From positions 124,001 to 188,000 of the forward strand of contig CAUUFZ010000003.1 in assembly GCA_963544575.1 (NCBI GenBank): a DNA stretch of 64,000 nucleotides, read 5' to 3'. Shown here piece after piece: positions 47,807 through 56,998 of this stretch. A model generated the notes under the pieces. That model was not told where the DNA came from, did not search any database, and worked only from the letters and a program-made list of their open reading frames with translations. Every line of letters begins with the position of its first letter. The stretch's first letter is position 1. This DNA is from Nanosyncoccus sp963544575 (GTDB lineage: Bacteria; Patescibacteriota; Saccharimonadia; Saccharimonadales; Saccharimonadaceae). A program made the translations under genes and the position numbers.

Positions 47807-48911
47807 GAGCTTTCCTTTCTTTAGATTTGATTTTTGTAACACGAGCGGAGATTTCAGTATCAAGGGTTTCTAGCGAAATTTCGGAATCAACCTTTAATTC
47901 ACCCTTAAGAATGGCGTAGCCTTTTTTCAGAATGGTTTCGGGATTGAGGTTTTCGATGACTTTTTGGGTGGATCTTAACTGATTTAATTCCCGCAGAATT
48001 TGATTTAAGATCTGCTGTTTAGCACGAAGAAGATTACGCCTAACTTCGAGCTTCGGCGCGTCGAGGCTATGTTCGATTTGCAACTTAGCTCGAGAGAGCA
48101 GACGATAGAGATTGGCAATTTCGAGTTTCTTATCTTTCGATAACATTTCAGCGGTATTACTTGGAGTAGAAGCCACCACGTCAGCAGCGAGATCCGCCAG
48201 TGACGTATCGATTTCATGTCCAATGCCGGTAATGATGGGGATTTTACTAGCCGCAATGGCGCGAACGAGTTTTTCATCATCAAAACAAGCGAGGTCTTCT
48301 TTCGAGCCACCACCGCGAATAATGGCGATAATCTGGACTTTATTTTCTTGATTAAAAAATTCGAGAGCACGAATCACCTGATCGGCCGCGCCGAGACCCT
48401 GGACCTTAGTATTAGCTACGCGAATTTCCAGGCCACCCCAGCGGGCATTGATAATTTTAATAAAATCCGCATAACCGGCCGCCTGAGTGGAAGAGATCAC
48501 GCCGATACGTTCGAGATTAGCCGGGATACTGCGCTTTCTAGCAGGATCAAAGAGCCCTTCTTTGGTTAATTTCGCCTTAAGGAGTTCGTAGGCTTTTTTA
48601 ATATTTCCTTCACCAATCAAAGCGTACTGCTTAATAGTAAGAGTGAAGCGACCGGAGCGATTAAAAATCTTCGGGGTAGCCTGGACCGCAATTTTCATAC
48701 CATTTTCGATCGGCGTACGGAGACTCGAAGCCACCATAAAACAATTAATTACCGATTCTTGATCCTTAAGGTCAAAGAAAATCCAACGATTTTGACTGAC
48801 ATTAAAATTCGCCACCTCGCCGTAGACCACACAATCCGGAAAAGTGTAATCTAAGGCGTGGTTGGCGACGGCAATAAAATCAGAGACGGAATATTTTGGC
48901 GATTCTGCCAT
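47799..48911 (-). CDS. xseA: Exodeoxyribonuclease VII large subunit
   Basis: XseA carries the catalytic site of ExoVII. The N-terminal OB domain (YSVSDFIAVANHAL, VYGEVANFNVSQNRWIFFDLKD) is followed by the nuclease domain with GVISSTQAAGYADFI, IRGGGSKEDLACFDDEKLVRAIA and PIITGIGHEIDTSLADLAAD, and a C-terminal coiled coil. At 370 residues it is short because the coiled coil is reduced (E. coli about 456). The ATG overlaps the stop of the flippase-like gene (TAATG). Confidence 0.95.
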   Translation of the reverse strand: MAESPKYSVSDFIAVANHALDYTFPDCVVYGEVANFNVSQNRWIFFDLKDQESVINCFMVASSLRTPIENGMKIAVQATPKIFNRSGRFTLTIKQYALIGEGNIKKAYELLKAKLTKEGLFDPARKRSIPANLERIGVISSTQAAGYADFIKIINARWGGLEIRVANTKVQGLGAADQVIRALEFFNQENKVQIIAIIRGGGSKEDLACFDDEKLVRAIAASKIPIITGIGHEIDTSLADLAADVVASTPSNTAEMLSKDKKLEIANLYRLLSRAKLQIEHSLDAPKLEVRRNLLRAKQQILNQILRELNQLRSTQKVIENLNPETILKKGYAILKGELKVDSEISLETLDTEISARVTKIKSKERKAHD

Positions 48912-50110
48912 TACTCCGCAGATTCCCCTTCGAAGATTTTTTGCTTCTCTTCTTTACCAATCTTGGAGATGGCATTTTGATAGAAGCCATAGCCAGAAAC
49001 GATAGTATTAAGCAAGACAATCATACGAGTAACGAGTACGGTAGTACTGGCAACCGCAAGATCGCTACCAAGTACGGTCATCACGGCAACCATTGAACCC
49101 TCATAGCCACCGACACCACCAGGAGTAGGAAGAACCGCACCGACGACAGAGCCGAGAGCTTCTGCAACCATGATTTGTGGGAAGATTTCTGGGTGACCAA
49201 TAGCAATCGCCACGATTTCATAGGTCGCAATTTCGAGGAAGTTATAGAGGAAACCCCAAAGCACTGGACCGACCAAAATCTTTTTATCACGCTTCGCAGT
49301 AAGGAAATCTTCATGGAGATCCAAGAAGTATTTTTGAACTTTCTTAGTTTCAATAATTTGCTTTTTCTTACCAAATGTAACCGTACGAACCAATCCATTA
49401 ATAATGGCCGCGACCTTTTTGGCAGTAAAGTCGATAAGTTTACGATTCGAGACAATCACAATCATCAAAACAATACCAAGAATCACCCCGACACTCATGG
49501 CAGCCACAGCCCCGACCATCCAAAGTGCGGTATTTGGCACACTATTTGTAACTAATAAGAAAATAATCGCCAAGATAGTTTGAGTTTGGTTAGCGAGAAT
49601 AGTAATCACGTAGCGCAAGAGATACATGAAGCTAACCTGACCAGCGGTAGCGCCAAAATTCTTTAAGCGCCAAGTAATGTAGCCGAGACCAGAGACACCG
49701 CCAGAAGGAATAGCGTGATTAACGAAGTTTAATTCGAAAGAAATACGCGCAAGCTGCCAAGTGGTGAGTTTTTCAAAAGCTTTTACATCGGCATCGGCAT
49801 TAGCATCGGTTTTTTCAGATTTAGATTTTTCAGATTTAGTAGATTTACCAGCGGAAATCCTGGTGATATTTTTCTGAGATTTGGCTTTCCCCGCCATGTA
49901 GGAGAAGAAAATTTTACCAGCACTGTAATACATGAAGAGTTGTTCTGGAACTAGAAGCAAAACAATCCAGAAATTAATGGAGAAGTGCGAACCATCCATG
50001 CATTGACCACCAAAAATACATTGGAAGGCTGAAACAATTTCATTACGAGCGCCATAAACAACAACACCGACTAATAATAACGTGACAATACTGAGAATCT
50101 TTTTAAACAT
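48911..50110 (-). CDS. YbhN/LPG-synthase-type membrane protein (flippase-like)
   Basis: The Pfam family of the lysylphosphatidylglycerol synthase transmembrane region contains lipid flippase-like proteins. Eight or so hydrophobic segments are visible, with the typical NFVNHAIPSGGVSGLGYI motif near residue 115 and PTPGGVGGYEGSM near 335. A charged cytoplasmic loop (about 70-105) is rich in Lys/Ser/Asp. The start is placed at 50110 (MFKKIL): the longer frame's ATG (50128) lies directly before TATAAT, which is the -10 box here. Divergent from the Trm11-like gene, with overlapping promoters. Confidence 0.88.
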   Translation of the reverse strand: MFKKILSIVTLLLVGVVVYGARNEIVSAFQCIFGGQCMDGSHFSINFWIVLLLVPEQLFMYYSAGKIFFSYMAGKAKSQKNITRISAGKSTKSEKSKSEKTDANADADVKAFEKLTTWQLARISFELNFVNHAIPSGGVSGLGYITWRLKNFGATAGQVSFMYLLRYVITILANQTQTILAIIFLLVTNSVPNTALWMVGAVAAMSVGVILGIVLMIVIVSNRKLIDFTAKKVAAIINGLVRTVTFGKKKQIIETKKVQKYFLDLHEDFLTAKRDKKILVGPVLWGFLYNFLEIATYEIVAIAIGHPEIFPQIMVAEALGSVVGAVLPTPGGVGGYEGSMVAVMTVLGSDLAVASTTVLVTRMIVLLNTIVSGYGFYQNAISKIGKEEKQKIFEGESAE

Positions 50111-50130
50111 AGCTTTTTCATTATACATGA

Positions 50131-50142
50131 TAAAATAAGATT
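50131..50142 (+). promoter_or_regulatory. Leaderless-type promoter, overlapping divergent promoter
   Basis: TAAAAT (50131-50136) lies exactly 6 nt before the ATG at 50143. On the other strand, TATAAT a few nt away (50120-50125) drives the flippase-like gene, so the two transcription starts nearly coincide. Confidence 0.65.
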
Positions 50143-51357
50143 ATGAAATACATTGCAGTGCTGGGACGACTTCCGAAAATATCTTTGGCGGAAATCCAAG
50201 CGATTTACGACCAAAACGCCAAATTTATCGGACCAGAACTTGCGGCTTTTGAAACCAATAAGGCCGTCTTGATTAATAGATTGGGTGGCTCAATTAAATT
50301 GGCCCAAATTTTCGAGGGTAATTTCCGCGAACTTGCGGAAATGATTAATACTAGAAAGCCTGAAGGTAAAATCACCATAGGAGTTTCTAGCTATGCCCTA
50401 AACTCGAATCATAAAAACAAAAAATCAGCAGTTGAGAATCTAGTCCGACGCAAGGCAATGGAACTTAAGAGTCTACTCAAAAAGCTCGGACGCAATGTGC
50501 GCGTAGTGGAAGCTAGAGGACCTGAAATTTCTTCGGCTACAGCCTTTCATAATAATTTAGGTGAAAAACCGGGTGCCGAAGAGATTATCTTAGTAGGTTC
50601 GGAAACTTATCTGAGCCTGGGTGTACAAAATATCGATAAATATCGTGAACGCGATCAGATGCGCCCAGCGAGGGACGCCAAGGTAGGGATGTTGCCACCG
50701 AAACTCGCACAGATCTTAATTAATTTGGGTGGTGAGATTGATGAATCGAAAAAAGTGCTTGATCCGTTCTGTGGCACCGGCGTGGTTTTACAGGAAGCCT
50801 TGATTCTCGGTCAACCAGTAATCGGTAGCGATCTTAATCCGCGCATGATGGAATACACTCAGAAGAATTTAGGTTGGTTGCTCGAGAAAAAAGCCCGCTT
50901 CTTCAAGATCAAACCAGAGCTAGTGGAACAAAAAAATCAATTCCTAAATTCCATCTACACTGGCGATGCGACGGATTTTGTTTGGCCAAAAGCCTCAGAA
51001 ATTGGCCTAGTGGCTTGTGAGTGTTTCCTCGGTTCCCCGATGTCAAAACCGCCAGTCGAGATTAAATTAAAAGATGAAAAACAGAACTGCAAGCGGATTA
51101 TTCTCGGCTTTTTAAAGAACCTAGCTAAGCAGATTGAGGATGATACCCCTGTGGTAATCGCGGTGCCAGCTTGGCTACGTGAAGATGGTCACTACTCAAG
51201 ACTTTCAATTATTGACGAAATTACAGATATGGGTTATAATTTAGCAAAGTTTCAAGGCTTGAGTCAGTCTGACATGATTTATTATCGTGAAGGGCAGATT
51301 GTGGCTCGAGAAATAATAGTATTAAGAAAGAGTAAGGCAAAAAATGTCACATGTTAA
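50143..51357 (+). CDS. Trm11-like tRNA methyltransferase domain protein, 404 aa
   Basis: Residues about 1-170 resemble a THUMP/ferredoxin-like RNA-binding part (KYIAVLGRLPKISLAEIQAI at the start). The C-terminal Rossmann methylase has the SAM motif KVLDPFCGTGVVLQEALILGQPVIGSDLNPRM in parts (about 206-235). In the catalytic position, where tRNA guanine-N2 methylases have DPPY, it reads CECFLGSPM; related CPR and archaeal proteins that I know have EPYLG there. The product is therefore probably a guanine-N2 tRNA methylase, with reservation. Its end overlaps rpmA by 14 nt. Confidence 0.78.
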   Translation: MKYIAVLGRLPKISLAEIQAIYDQNAKFIGPELAAFETNKAVLINRLGGSIKLAQIFEGNFRELAEMINTRKPEGKITIGVSSYALNSNHKNKKSAVENLVRRKAMELKSLLKKLGRNVRVVEARGPEISSATAFHNNLGEKPGAEEIILVGSETYLSLGVQNIDKYRERDQMRPARDAKVGMLPPKLAQILINLGGEIDESKKVLDPFCGTGVVLQEALILGQPVIGSDLNPRMMEYTQKNLGWLLEKKARFFKIKPELVEQKNQFLNSIYTGDATDFVWPKASEIGLVACECFLGSPMSKPPVEIKLKDEKQNCKRIILGFLKNLAKQIEDDTPVVIAVPAWLREDGHYSRLSIIDEITDMGYNLAKFQGLSQSDMIYYREGQIVAREIIVLRKSKAKNVTC

Positions 51358-51616
51358 AGCCGGTGGTACCGCGAAAAATATCCACAACAATGCTGGTCAA
51401 CGTCTTGGCGTGAAGCGTTTTGGTGGCCAAAAAGTCCGCAACGGTGAAGTTTTAGTTCGCCAAACCGGAAGCACCAAAATTGCTGGTGAAGGTACTTACA
51501 TGTCCCGCAATTTCACCATTCATGCAGCAAAAGATGGTGTTGTCACTTTTGTGAAAACCAAGAAAACCCACTTCTCTGGTCGCTCATTACCACGCGTCCG
51601 CGTAGAAGTACGCTAA
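51344..51616 (+). CDS. rpmA: Ribosomal protein bL27
   Basis: bL27 sits near the peptidyl transferase centre with its N-terminal tail. The 90-residue protein has the conserved HVKAGGTAKN, QRLGVKRFGGQ, GEVLVRQTG and AKDGVVTFV. The N-terminal tail is in the processed form (MSHVKAGG), without the extra leader found in some Firmicutes. It starts inside the Trm11-like gene and is not linked to bL21 here, unlike the usual rplU-rpmA pair. Confidence 0.97.
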   Translation: MSHVKAGGTAKNIHNNAGQRLGVKRFGGQKVRNGEVLVRQTGSTKIAGEGTYMSRNFTIHAAKDGVVTFVKTKKTHFSGRSLPRVRVEVR

Positions 51617-51645
51617 AAATAAACCCTGCGGGGTTTATTTTTTTA
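51617..51645 (+). terminator. Terminator of rpmA
   Basis: AATAAACCC-TGCG-GGGTTTATT stem with a run of seven or more T, immediately after the stop codon. Confidence 0.92.
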
Positions 51646-51702
51646 TTTAAAGCTTTTCTTAGACTCTAGGGTTTTAAAATAGTAAGTTTATTTCTAGAGC
51701 AT

Positions 51703-51731
51703 AAAAAAGACCCCCGAATGGGAGTCTTTTC
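51703..51731 (-). terminator. Terminator of nusA
   Basis: On the minus strand AAAAGACTCCC ... GGGGGTCTTTT with a T run, 22 nt after the nusA stop. Confidence 0.85.
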
Positions 51732-51753
51732 GACGTTAAGCTGATACGAGTTT

Positions 51754-52920
51754 CTATTCTGCGTCAGCAGCTTCAGCTTCAGCAGATTCCTCAGCTTCTT
51801 CAGAAGCTACGGTTTCCGCTTCCGATTCGTTCTCTTGCAAGGCAGAAAGTAGAGAATCTTCCACATTAGCACGCTTTTTCTTCTTTGGTGCTTCAGCTAG
51901 CTCAATATCAAGCTCAATGCCGGTGAGCATAGAAGCGAGACGGACGTTTTGACCTTGGCGACCAATGGCGACAGATTGCTGATCTTCGGTGACATAAACC
52001 TTGGCACGCTTATCTTCGATTTCGACACGAGTAATTTCAGCCGGACTCAGAGCCTCACGGATGAATTCAGAAAGATTTTCACTCCAGTTGATGATGTCGA
52101 TTTTTTCGCGATCACCAATTTCATTCATCACAGCCTGGACGCGCACGCCACGACCACCGACAAATGTACCAACTGGATCGACACCTGGAACGGTGCTAGT
52201 CACGGCAATCTTGGTACGACGACCAGCTTCACGGGCAATAGCACGAATTTCAACCACACCGGTTTCGATTTCTGGGACTTCTTGCACGAAGAGCTGCTTG
52301 ATGAAGTCAGCAGAACTGCGACTAACGAGAAGTTGAGCGCCACGTTCATTACGTTCAATGGTCTTGATCAAAACCTTGATACGGGAACCGACTTGGTAAT
52401 ACTCACCGTCGATTTGGTCAGACTTGAGCATAATACCAGTGGTACGGCCAAAATCGATACGTACAATATTACGGTCGACACGAGCTACCATACCAGTCAT
52501 GATGCTACCGATTTTATCTTCAAAGATAGAAAGGATGGCTTCATGTTCAGCTTCGCGAAGGCGCTGCATAATTACTTGCTTAGCGGTCATAGAAGCGACG
52601 CGACCAAACTTAGTAACCGGGTGAGATTCTTCAAAAGTTTCACCGATAGCTTTACCCTCGGCTTCACCTTCTGGGATTTCGGTGGCTGGATTATAAGCCA
52701 AACCATCTTCGATCACTTCCTTTGCGATGAAGACAGTAGCACCACCAGTTTCGCGGTTAAGCACAGCGCGAACATTCATGTCCTTTTCACCTTCTTCTTT
52801 ACGCCAAGCGGCAGCGATAGCGGTTTCGATAATATTTAAAACAGTTTCTTCTGGGAGATTCTTCTCTTCGGCGATAATTTTCACCATCTGAGACATCTGT
52901 TTAAGGTCTAAACCTTCCAT
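51754..52920 (-). CDS. nusA: Transcription termination/antitermination factor NusA
   Basis: NusA binds RNA polymerase and modulates pausing, termination and antitermination. Domains in order: N-terminal polymerase-binding domain (about 1-120, with LPEETVLNIIETAIAAAWRK), S1 domain (GMVARVDRNIVRIDFG), KH1 and KH2 (TKIAVTSTVPGVDPVGTFVGGRGVRVQ in parts; VYVTEDQQSVAIGRQGQNVRLA). After residue 340 there is a Lys patch and an acidic Glu/Ala-rich tail in place of the AR domains of proteobacteria. AAGGAAAA precedes the ATG. Phage antitermination, if it exists here, could act through this protein. Confidence 0.96.
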   Translation of the reverse strand: MEGLDLKQMSQMVKIIAEEKNLPEETVLNIIETAIAAAWRKEEGEKDMNVRAVLNRETGGATVFIAKEVIEDGLAYNPATEIPEGEAEGKAIGETFEESHPVTKFGRVASMTAKQVIMQRLREAEHEAILSIFEDKIGSIMTGMVARVDRNIVRIDFGRTTGIMLKSDQIDGEYYQVGSRIKVLIKTIERNERGAQLLVSRSSADFIKQLFVQEVPEIETGVVEIRAIAREAGRRTKIAVTSTVPGVDPVGTFVGGRGVRVQAVMNEIGDREKIDIINWSENLSEFIREALSPAEITRVEIEDKRAKVYVTEDQQSVAIGRQGQNVRLASMLTGIELDIELAEAPKKKKRANVEDSLLSALQENESEAETVASEEAEESAEAEAADAE

Positions 52921-52943
52921 ATTTTCCTTTCTTTTAGTCTAAA

Positions 52944-52968
52944 ATATCCGACCTTGCGGCCGGATATT
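52944..52968. other. Hairpin upstream of nusA
   Basis: Stem AATATCCG-acc/gg-CCGGATATT around 52944-52968 in the nusA leader. It lies between the TATTATAG-like promoter area (about 52982-52990) and the ribosome site, so it is in the nusA 5' UTR and could serve autoregulation. Confidence 0.5.
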
Positions 52969-53013
52969 AAAAGTATATATTTCTATTATAGCGAAGATAA
53001 TAAGTTTGTCAAA

Positions 53014-54711
53014 TTACTTGGCGGTGAAATAACCAGGTTGCGCGGCACCACGGTCGATATGAAGCCAAGAGAGGTCGGCATAGGCCGGATTTGGCGTATA
53101 AGAACCATTACCGCCGCGAAGCAATAATTGATCATTAAAGATTTGTGAATTAATATTTTGGGCATAGTTAGTGGGAGCAGCCTTCGAAGTATTAAAGTCC
53201 TTACTGGCTTCAACATAAATACGCTGAAGCTTGGATGGGGTGGTCGTGTGCAAATAATAAGCAAACATACCATAGAAATTTGTCACATTCGAGGTGTCGA
53301 AATCGGCCTGCGAAAGATCAATCTCTTGAATATTCATCAGGTTAGCAAACATACCTTGCATATCTTGCACCTGACCGGTATTAAATTTCTTACTAAATTT
53401 AAGATCAGTAAGCGACTTCATGCAGTTAAACATGTCGAACATCTTAGTAACCTTGGAAGTGTCGAAGGAAGACAGATCGAGATTAGTGATTTTTTCGGCA
53501 TAAAGGAACATTTGCGACATATCGGTAACATTTCTGGTATCAAACTTGGAAAGATCGAGAGTTGGCAAGTTTTTCACACCCCAAAACATACCGGTCATAT
53601 TGATAACTTTAGAGGTATTCATATGTGAGAGATTAAGTGAGGTAAGGCTAGACATATTAGTGAACATGTAATGCATATCGGTGACATTACTAGTGTTAAG
53701 ATGTGTGAGGTCGAGATTCGTAAGATTTTTTACATCATAGAACATACCGGACATATCGGTGACGTTTTCCGTATCAAAACTGGAGAGATCCAAGCTAGTA
53801 AGTCCAGTATTCCTGAACATCCCCTGCATATTAGTAACCGAACGAGTGTCGAACCCTGAGAGTTCAATATCGGCCAGATTAACATGATCTAGGAACATAT
53901 ACAAACAATCACTATTCAGTTCCACTTTATCGGCAAGACTATAATAATAAAAAGTTTCAACAGCTGGGTCGAACCAACCGAGTATTTCCGTATCCGAAGT
54001 ACCGTCATCCTCAAGATGTACCGGATTATCGCCAGCCGTTGGTGGTGTTATACTACGAGCAAAATGTTTAACTTTATCAAATCCACCAGAGGTATCATTC
54101 ATAGCGTTACGCCAATAGAGACCCGGCAGGGCTAAGGCGCGAGGTGGATAGTCATGTGTAACTACGGAAACCACAAGACTATTAGTGTATTGACCACTAG
54201 TAAGATTAGAAGCTAGCTTCAACCCTACGTTCATCTGATATGAGTCCCTATTGGTTACTGATTTGGAGCCCAACAGAGCAAACGTCATTGGCGCGGAAGC
54301 TGGAGGGATAGGAACAAAATCACCATAATCCTCCAATCTAATGCCCCAGGTATTGGTCGGAAAATTTGCTAATGATGTATTCTGACTAATAGATTCGATA
54401 CGATCGGTATTAGTAACACTAGTCATAGCAGTTTCATTATCTTCTGTACTTATAGTCGCTTGATAGCCAGTAAGATTATCAGAGTATACTGTAACAGGCA
54501 TTAAATATGTCGCTGCCTGAGTAGTAGAATTAATAATCGCAGTGCCATTAATTCGTGGAGTTAAATCAATAGAAACCGCGAGAGCAGGCACGCGCAAGGC
54601 TTCTGTATTTTTTGTGAAAAAGAAAGCATTAAAAGTTAGTGCCACGAATAAAGTCAAAAGTATAGTACGGATAATTTGAGTTTTAGATTTTTCAATAATT
54701 TTTCTAAACAT
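53014..54711 (-). CDS. DUF285/BspA-like surface protein 1, 565 aa
   Basis: The N-terminus is a signal/anchor helix (about 8-35). Then comes a beta-rich domain shared by all five paralogues (LAVSIDLTPRINGTAI, VYSDNLTGYQATISTEDNETAM, FPTNTWGIRLEDY), then DUF285 repeats of the type LDLSSFDTENVTDMSGMF (about 270-470) and the common C-terminal tail (LLRGGNGSY ... WLHIDRG ... PGYFTAK). Such proteins are exposed adhesins in other bacteria. The start is set at 54711 (MFRKIIEK) because the ATG at 54732 lies upstream of the TAAAAT box (54723-54728). Confidence 0.92.
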   Translation of the reverse strand: MFRKIIEKSKTQIIRTILLTLFVALTFNAFFFTKNTEALRVPALAVSIDLTPRINGTAIINSTTQAATYLMPVTVYSDNLTGYQATISTEDNETAMTSVTNTDRIESISQNTSLANFPTNTWGIRLEDYGDFVPIPPASAPMTFALLGSKSVTNRDSYQMNVGLKLASNLTSGQYTNSLVVSVVTHDYPPRALALPGLYWRNAMNDTSGGFDKVKHFARSITPPTAGDNPVHLEDDGTSDTEILGWFDPAVETFYYYSLADKVELNSDCLYMFLDHVNLADIELSGFDTRSVTNMQGMFRNTGLTSLDLSSFDTENVTDMSGMFYDVKNLTNLDLTHLNTSNVTDMHYMFTNMSSLTSLNLSHMNTSKVINMTGMFWGVKNLPTLDLSKFDTRNVTDMSQMFLYAEKITNLDLSSFDTSKVTKMFDMFNCMKSLTDLKFSKKFNTGQVQDMQGMFANLMNIQEIDLSQADFDTSNVTNFYGMFAYYLHTTTPSKLQRIYVEASKDFNTSKAAPTNYAQNINSQIFNDQLLLRGGNGSYTPNPAYADLSWLHIDRGAAQPGYFTAK

Positions 54712-54765
54712 AAACTTTGTCCATTTTAACATAAGTTTTTTGAGTTTTAATTAGTTTTTAAGTAA

Positions 54766-56910
54766 TTATGGAGTCTTCAAAGTGAAGTAACCCTTGCGTC
54801 CTAGCTGATCGATGCGCAAACCATCGAGGTTAGCATCGGCTGGGTTGGTCCAGTAGCCACCATTTCCACCACGTAGCAAGGTTTGATTGGTGAAAATATA
54901 TTTATTATAAGCCGGATTGAAGGCTACAGAAGGATCTTTAGTTGCGGTAATGTCAAAATCCTCTTCGACGTAAATTTTTTCTAGTGCTGGCGTTGTACAG
55001 CGAGTGTTTTCAAACATAAAATCGAAGTGTCCGACTTTGGAAGTCTTAAAGTTGGCGGTGGTGAGATCAAGTTCTTTGTAAGCACACATACTACCGAACA
55101 TATATTGCATGTCTACTACGTTCGAGGTATCAAATTTCTTACTGAAAATAATTTTCGAAAGCTTTTTATTGTCATTAAACATTGATCGCATCAAGGTGAC
55201 GTTTCTGGTATCGAAGTTAGAGAGATCAAGCTCAGAAATAGCATTAATACTGCGGAACATACGGGTCATATTCTTGACTTTTCTGGTATCAAAATTAGAA
55301 AGATTGAGATGCTCGACAGATTCCATACCATAGAACATCGCCTGCATATCTTCTACATTACTGGTGTCAAAATTTGAAACATCCAGATCACGTACATTAC
55401 TAACGTTATAAAACATTGAACCCATCTTCGTCACATTGCTAGTACGGAAATGACTTACATTAAGCTCTTCAAGGGCATTCATTTCATAGAACATGCTATC
55501 CATATTCGTGACATTCGAAGTGTCAAAATGTGAAATATCAAGATGAGGCAGTGCGTACATCATATAGAACATACTATTCATATCTTTAGCCTTCGGCGTA
55601 TACCAGTTACTAATATTTAGATTAGTCATTGCAGCGTTACCGGCAAACATAAAATCAAAATTTTCGCCACTGCTCACATCGAAATGCGTGAGATCAAGTG
55701 ATTCCAGAGCATCCATCGAACCAAACATTGACTCAAAGTGAGTAACTTTACCGGTTTTGAAATTTGGAATTTTCAGATCGGAAACTTGGCTACACAAGAA
55801 GAACATTTGATAGAAATTAGTAGCGGAATCGGTATGAAAACTGGTTAAGTCTAGAGAAGTGAGTGATGAATTAGCATAGAACATCCCCTGAAAATCCTTA
55901 ACTTTACGCACATCAAAATGCGAAACATCAACAGAAGCAAGGCTTTCAGCATTCATTAAGAAATCAGCAAGAGTTTCCACTTCGCGAGAGTCAAAATGAG
56001 ATAAATCAATCGAGGTCATTTTCGATAGATTATTAAACATTTCGGAGCTGTCTTTATTGAGATAAACATCAATCACGGCCGGAGTGGACTGAAAAATCAT
56101 GGACTTAGTGGCCTGATCGTAATAGAGGTAAATTGGATCATAAGTATCATCGAGCGAGACATTTTTGTAACCAAAATCTTCGTAGGTTGGCTTGGCTGGA
56201 GTGAGAGTCGGTAAAGATGCCGGACCTTGCCATTTCACAGAGGTAACTTCTTCGAGATGACCATTAGTCAATTCGCTCATGGCGGCCTGGATGGCTGACC
56301 CAGGGACGAGACGAGTAATGTTGTCGAGTGGATTAGTAATTACAGAGACGACCAATTGGTTTTGATAAACACCTGGCTCTAGAGTGCCGGATAATTTTAA
56401 ACCAACGGAAAGATTAATGTTATCACCCTGCTTGGCATGAGTATCGGACTCCTTTAGCTTGTATGGATTCGAGGCAGGAGAAACTGGCAAGTAGCTACCA
56501 GTGGTGCCGAGAGCGGAAATACCCCATTCATTATCTTGGAAGTTATTCAGTGATTCGGATTGACCGATGGAATTAATACGAAGACCACCAGATTTAAGTG
56601 CAGTATTTTCATCCTTGGCGGAAATAAAAACTTTGTAGCCAGTACGATTATTGGTGTTCACATTGATCGAAAATGGCACACTCGAACTGCGATCAAGGTT
56701 CGAGCCGAAGACGATATCGGTGCCATCGATGTTAGAAATTTGGGTTTGATCGACTGAGACACTAAGTCTTGGGGTGAAGGCAGAGGTGTTCGGATTTATA
56801 ATAAAGAAATTAATTAACAAACCACAAAATATCCCGGCGCAGATTTTTCGCATTGAATTTTTAGATGACACCAGAAAAATATCTGGGAAGAGGTTTGTGA
56901 TGATTGGCAT
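54766..56910 (-). CDS. DUF285/BspA-like surface protein 2, 714 aa
   Basis: Largest of the five paralogues. A signal/anchor helix (about 20-42) is followed by the shared beta domain (LSVSVDQTQISNIDGTDIV, NTNNRTGYKVFISAKDENTAL, FQDNEWGISALG), a linker with a predicted acidic/aromatic strand region, and about 14 DUF285 repeats (LDISHFDTSNVTNMDSMFYEM and similar), then the tail LLRGGNGGY ... LRIDQLGRKGYFTLK. TAAAAT lies 9 nt before the ATG. No LPXTG motif or C-terminal membrane helix, so attachment is by the N-terminal helix or non-covalent. Confidence 0.92.
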   Translation of the reverse strand: MPIITNLFPDIFLVSSKNSMRKICAGIFCGLLINFFIINPNTSAFTPRLSVSVDQTQISNIDGTDIVFGSNLDRSSSVPFSINVNTNNRTGYKVFISAKDENTALKSGGLRINSIGQSESLNNFQDNEWGISALGTTGSYLPVSPASNPYKLKESDTHAKQGDNINLSVGLKLSGTLEPGVYQNQLVVSVITNPLDNITRLVPGSAIQAAMSELTNGHLEEVTSVKWQGPASLPTLTPAKPTYEDFGYKNVSLDDTYDPIYLYYDQATKSMIFQSTPAVIDVYLNKDSSEMFNNLSKMTSIDLSHFDSREVETLADFLMNAESLASVDVSHFDVRKVKDFQGMFYANSSLTSLDLTSFHTDSATNFYQMFFLCSQVSDLKIPNFKTGKVTHFESMFGSMDALESLDLTHFDVSSGENFDFMFAGNAAMTNLNISNWYTPKAKDMNSMFYMMYALPHLDISHFDTSNVTNMDSMFYEMNALEELNVSHFRTSNVTKMGSMFYNVSNVRDLDVSNFDTSNVEDMQAMFYGMESVEHLNLSNFDTRKVKNMTRMFRSINAISELDLSNFDTRNVTLMRSMFNDNKKLSKIIFSKKFDTSNVVDMQYMFGSMCAYKELDLTTANFKTSKVGHFDFMFENTRCTTPALEKIYVEEDFDITATKDPSVAFNPAYNKYIFTNQTLLRGGNGGYWTNPADANLDGLRIDQLGRKGYFTLKTP

Positions 56911-56998
56911 AGTAATTTAATTTTAGCACAAACTTTTTTGACGTAAAATAGTAATTATGCTTAATGTGTTATAATTAGGAAAAGTAAACGAGATTTTT

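Noticed and set aside
51949..52839. Long open frame on the plus strand (296 codons)
   Set aside because: It lies fully antisense to nusA, which is intact and conserved. No ribosome site or domain supports it; it is a codon-bias shadow.
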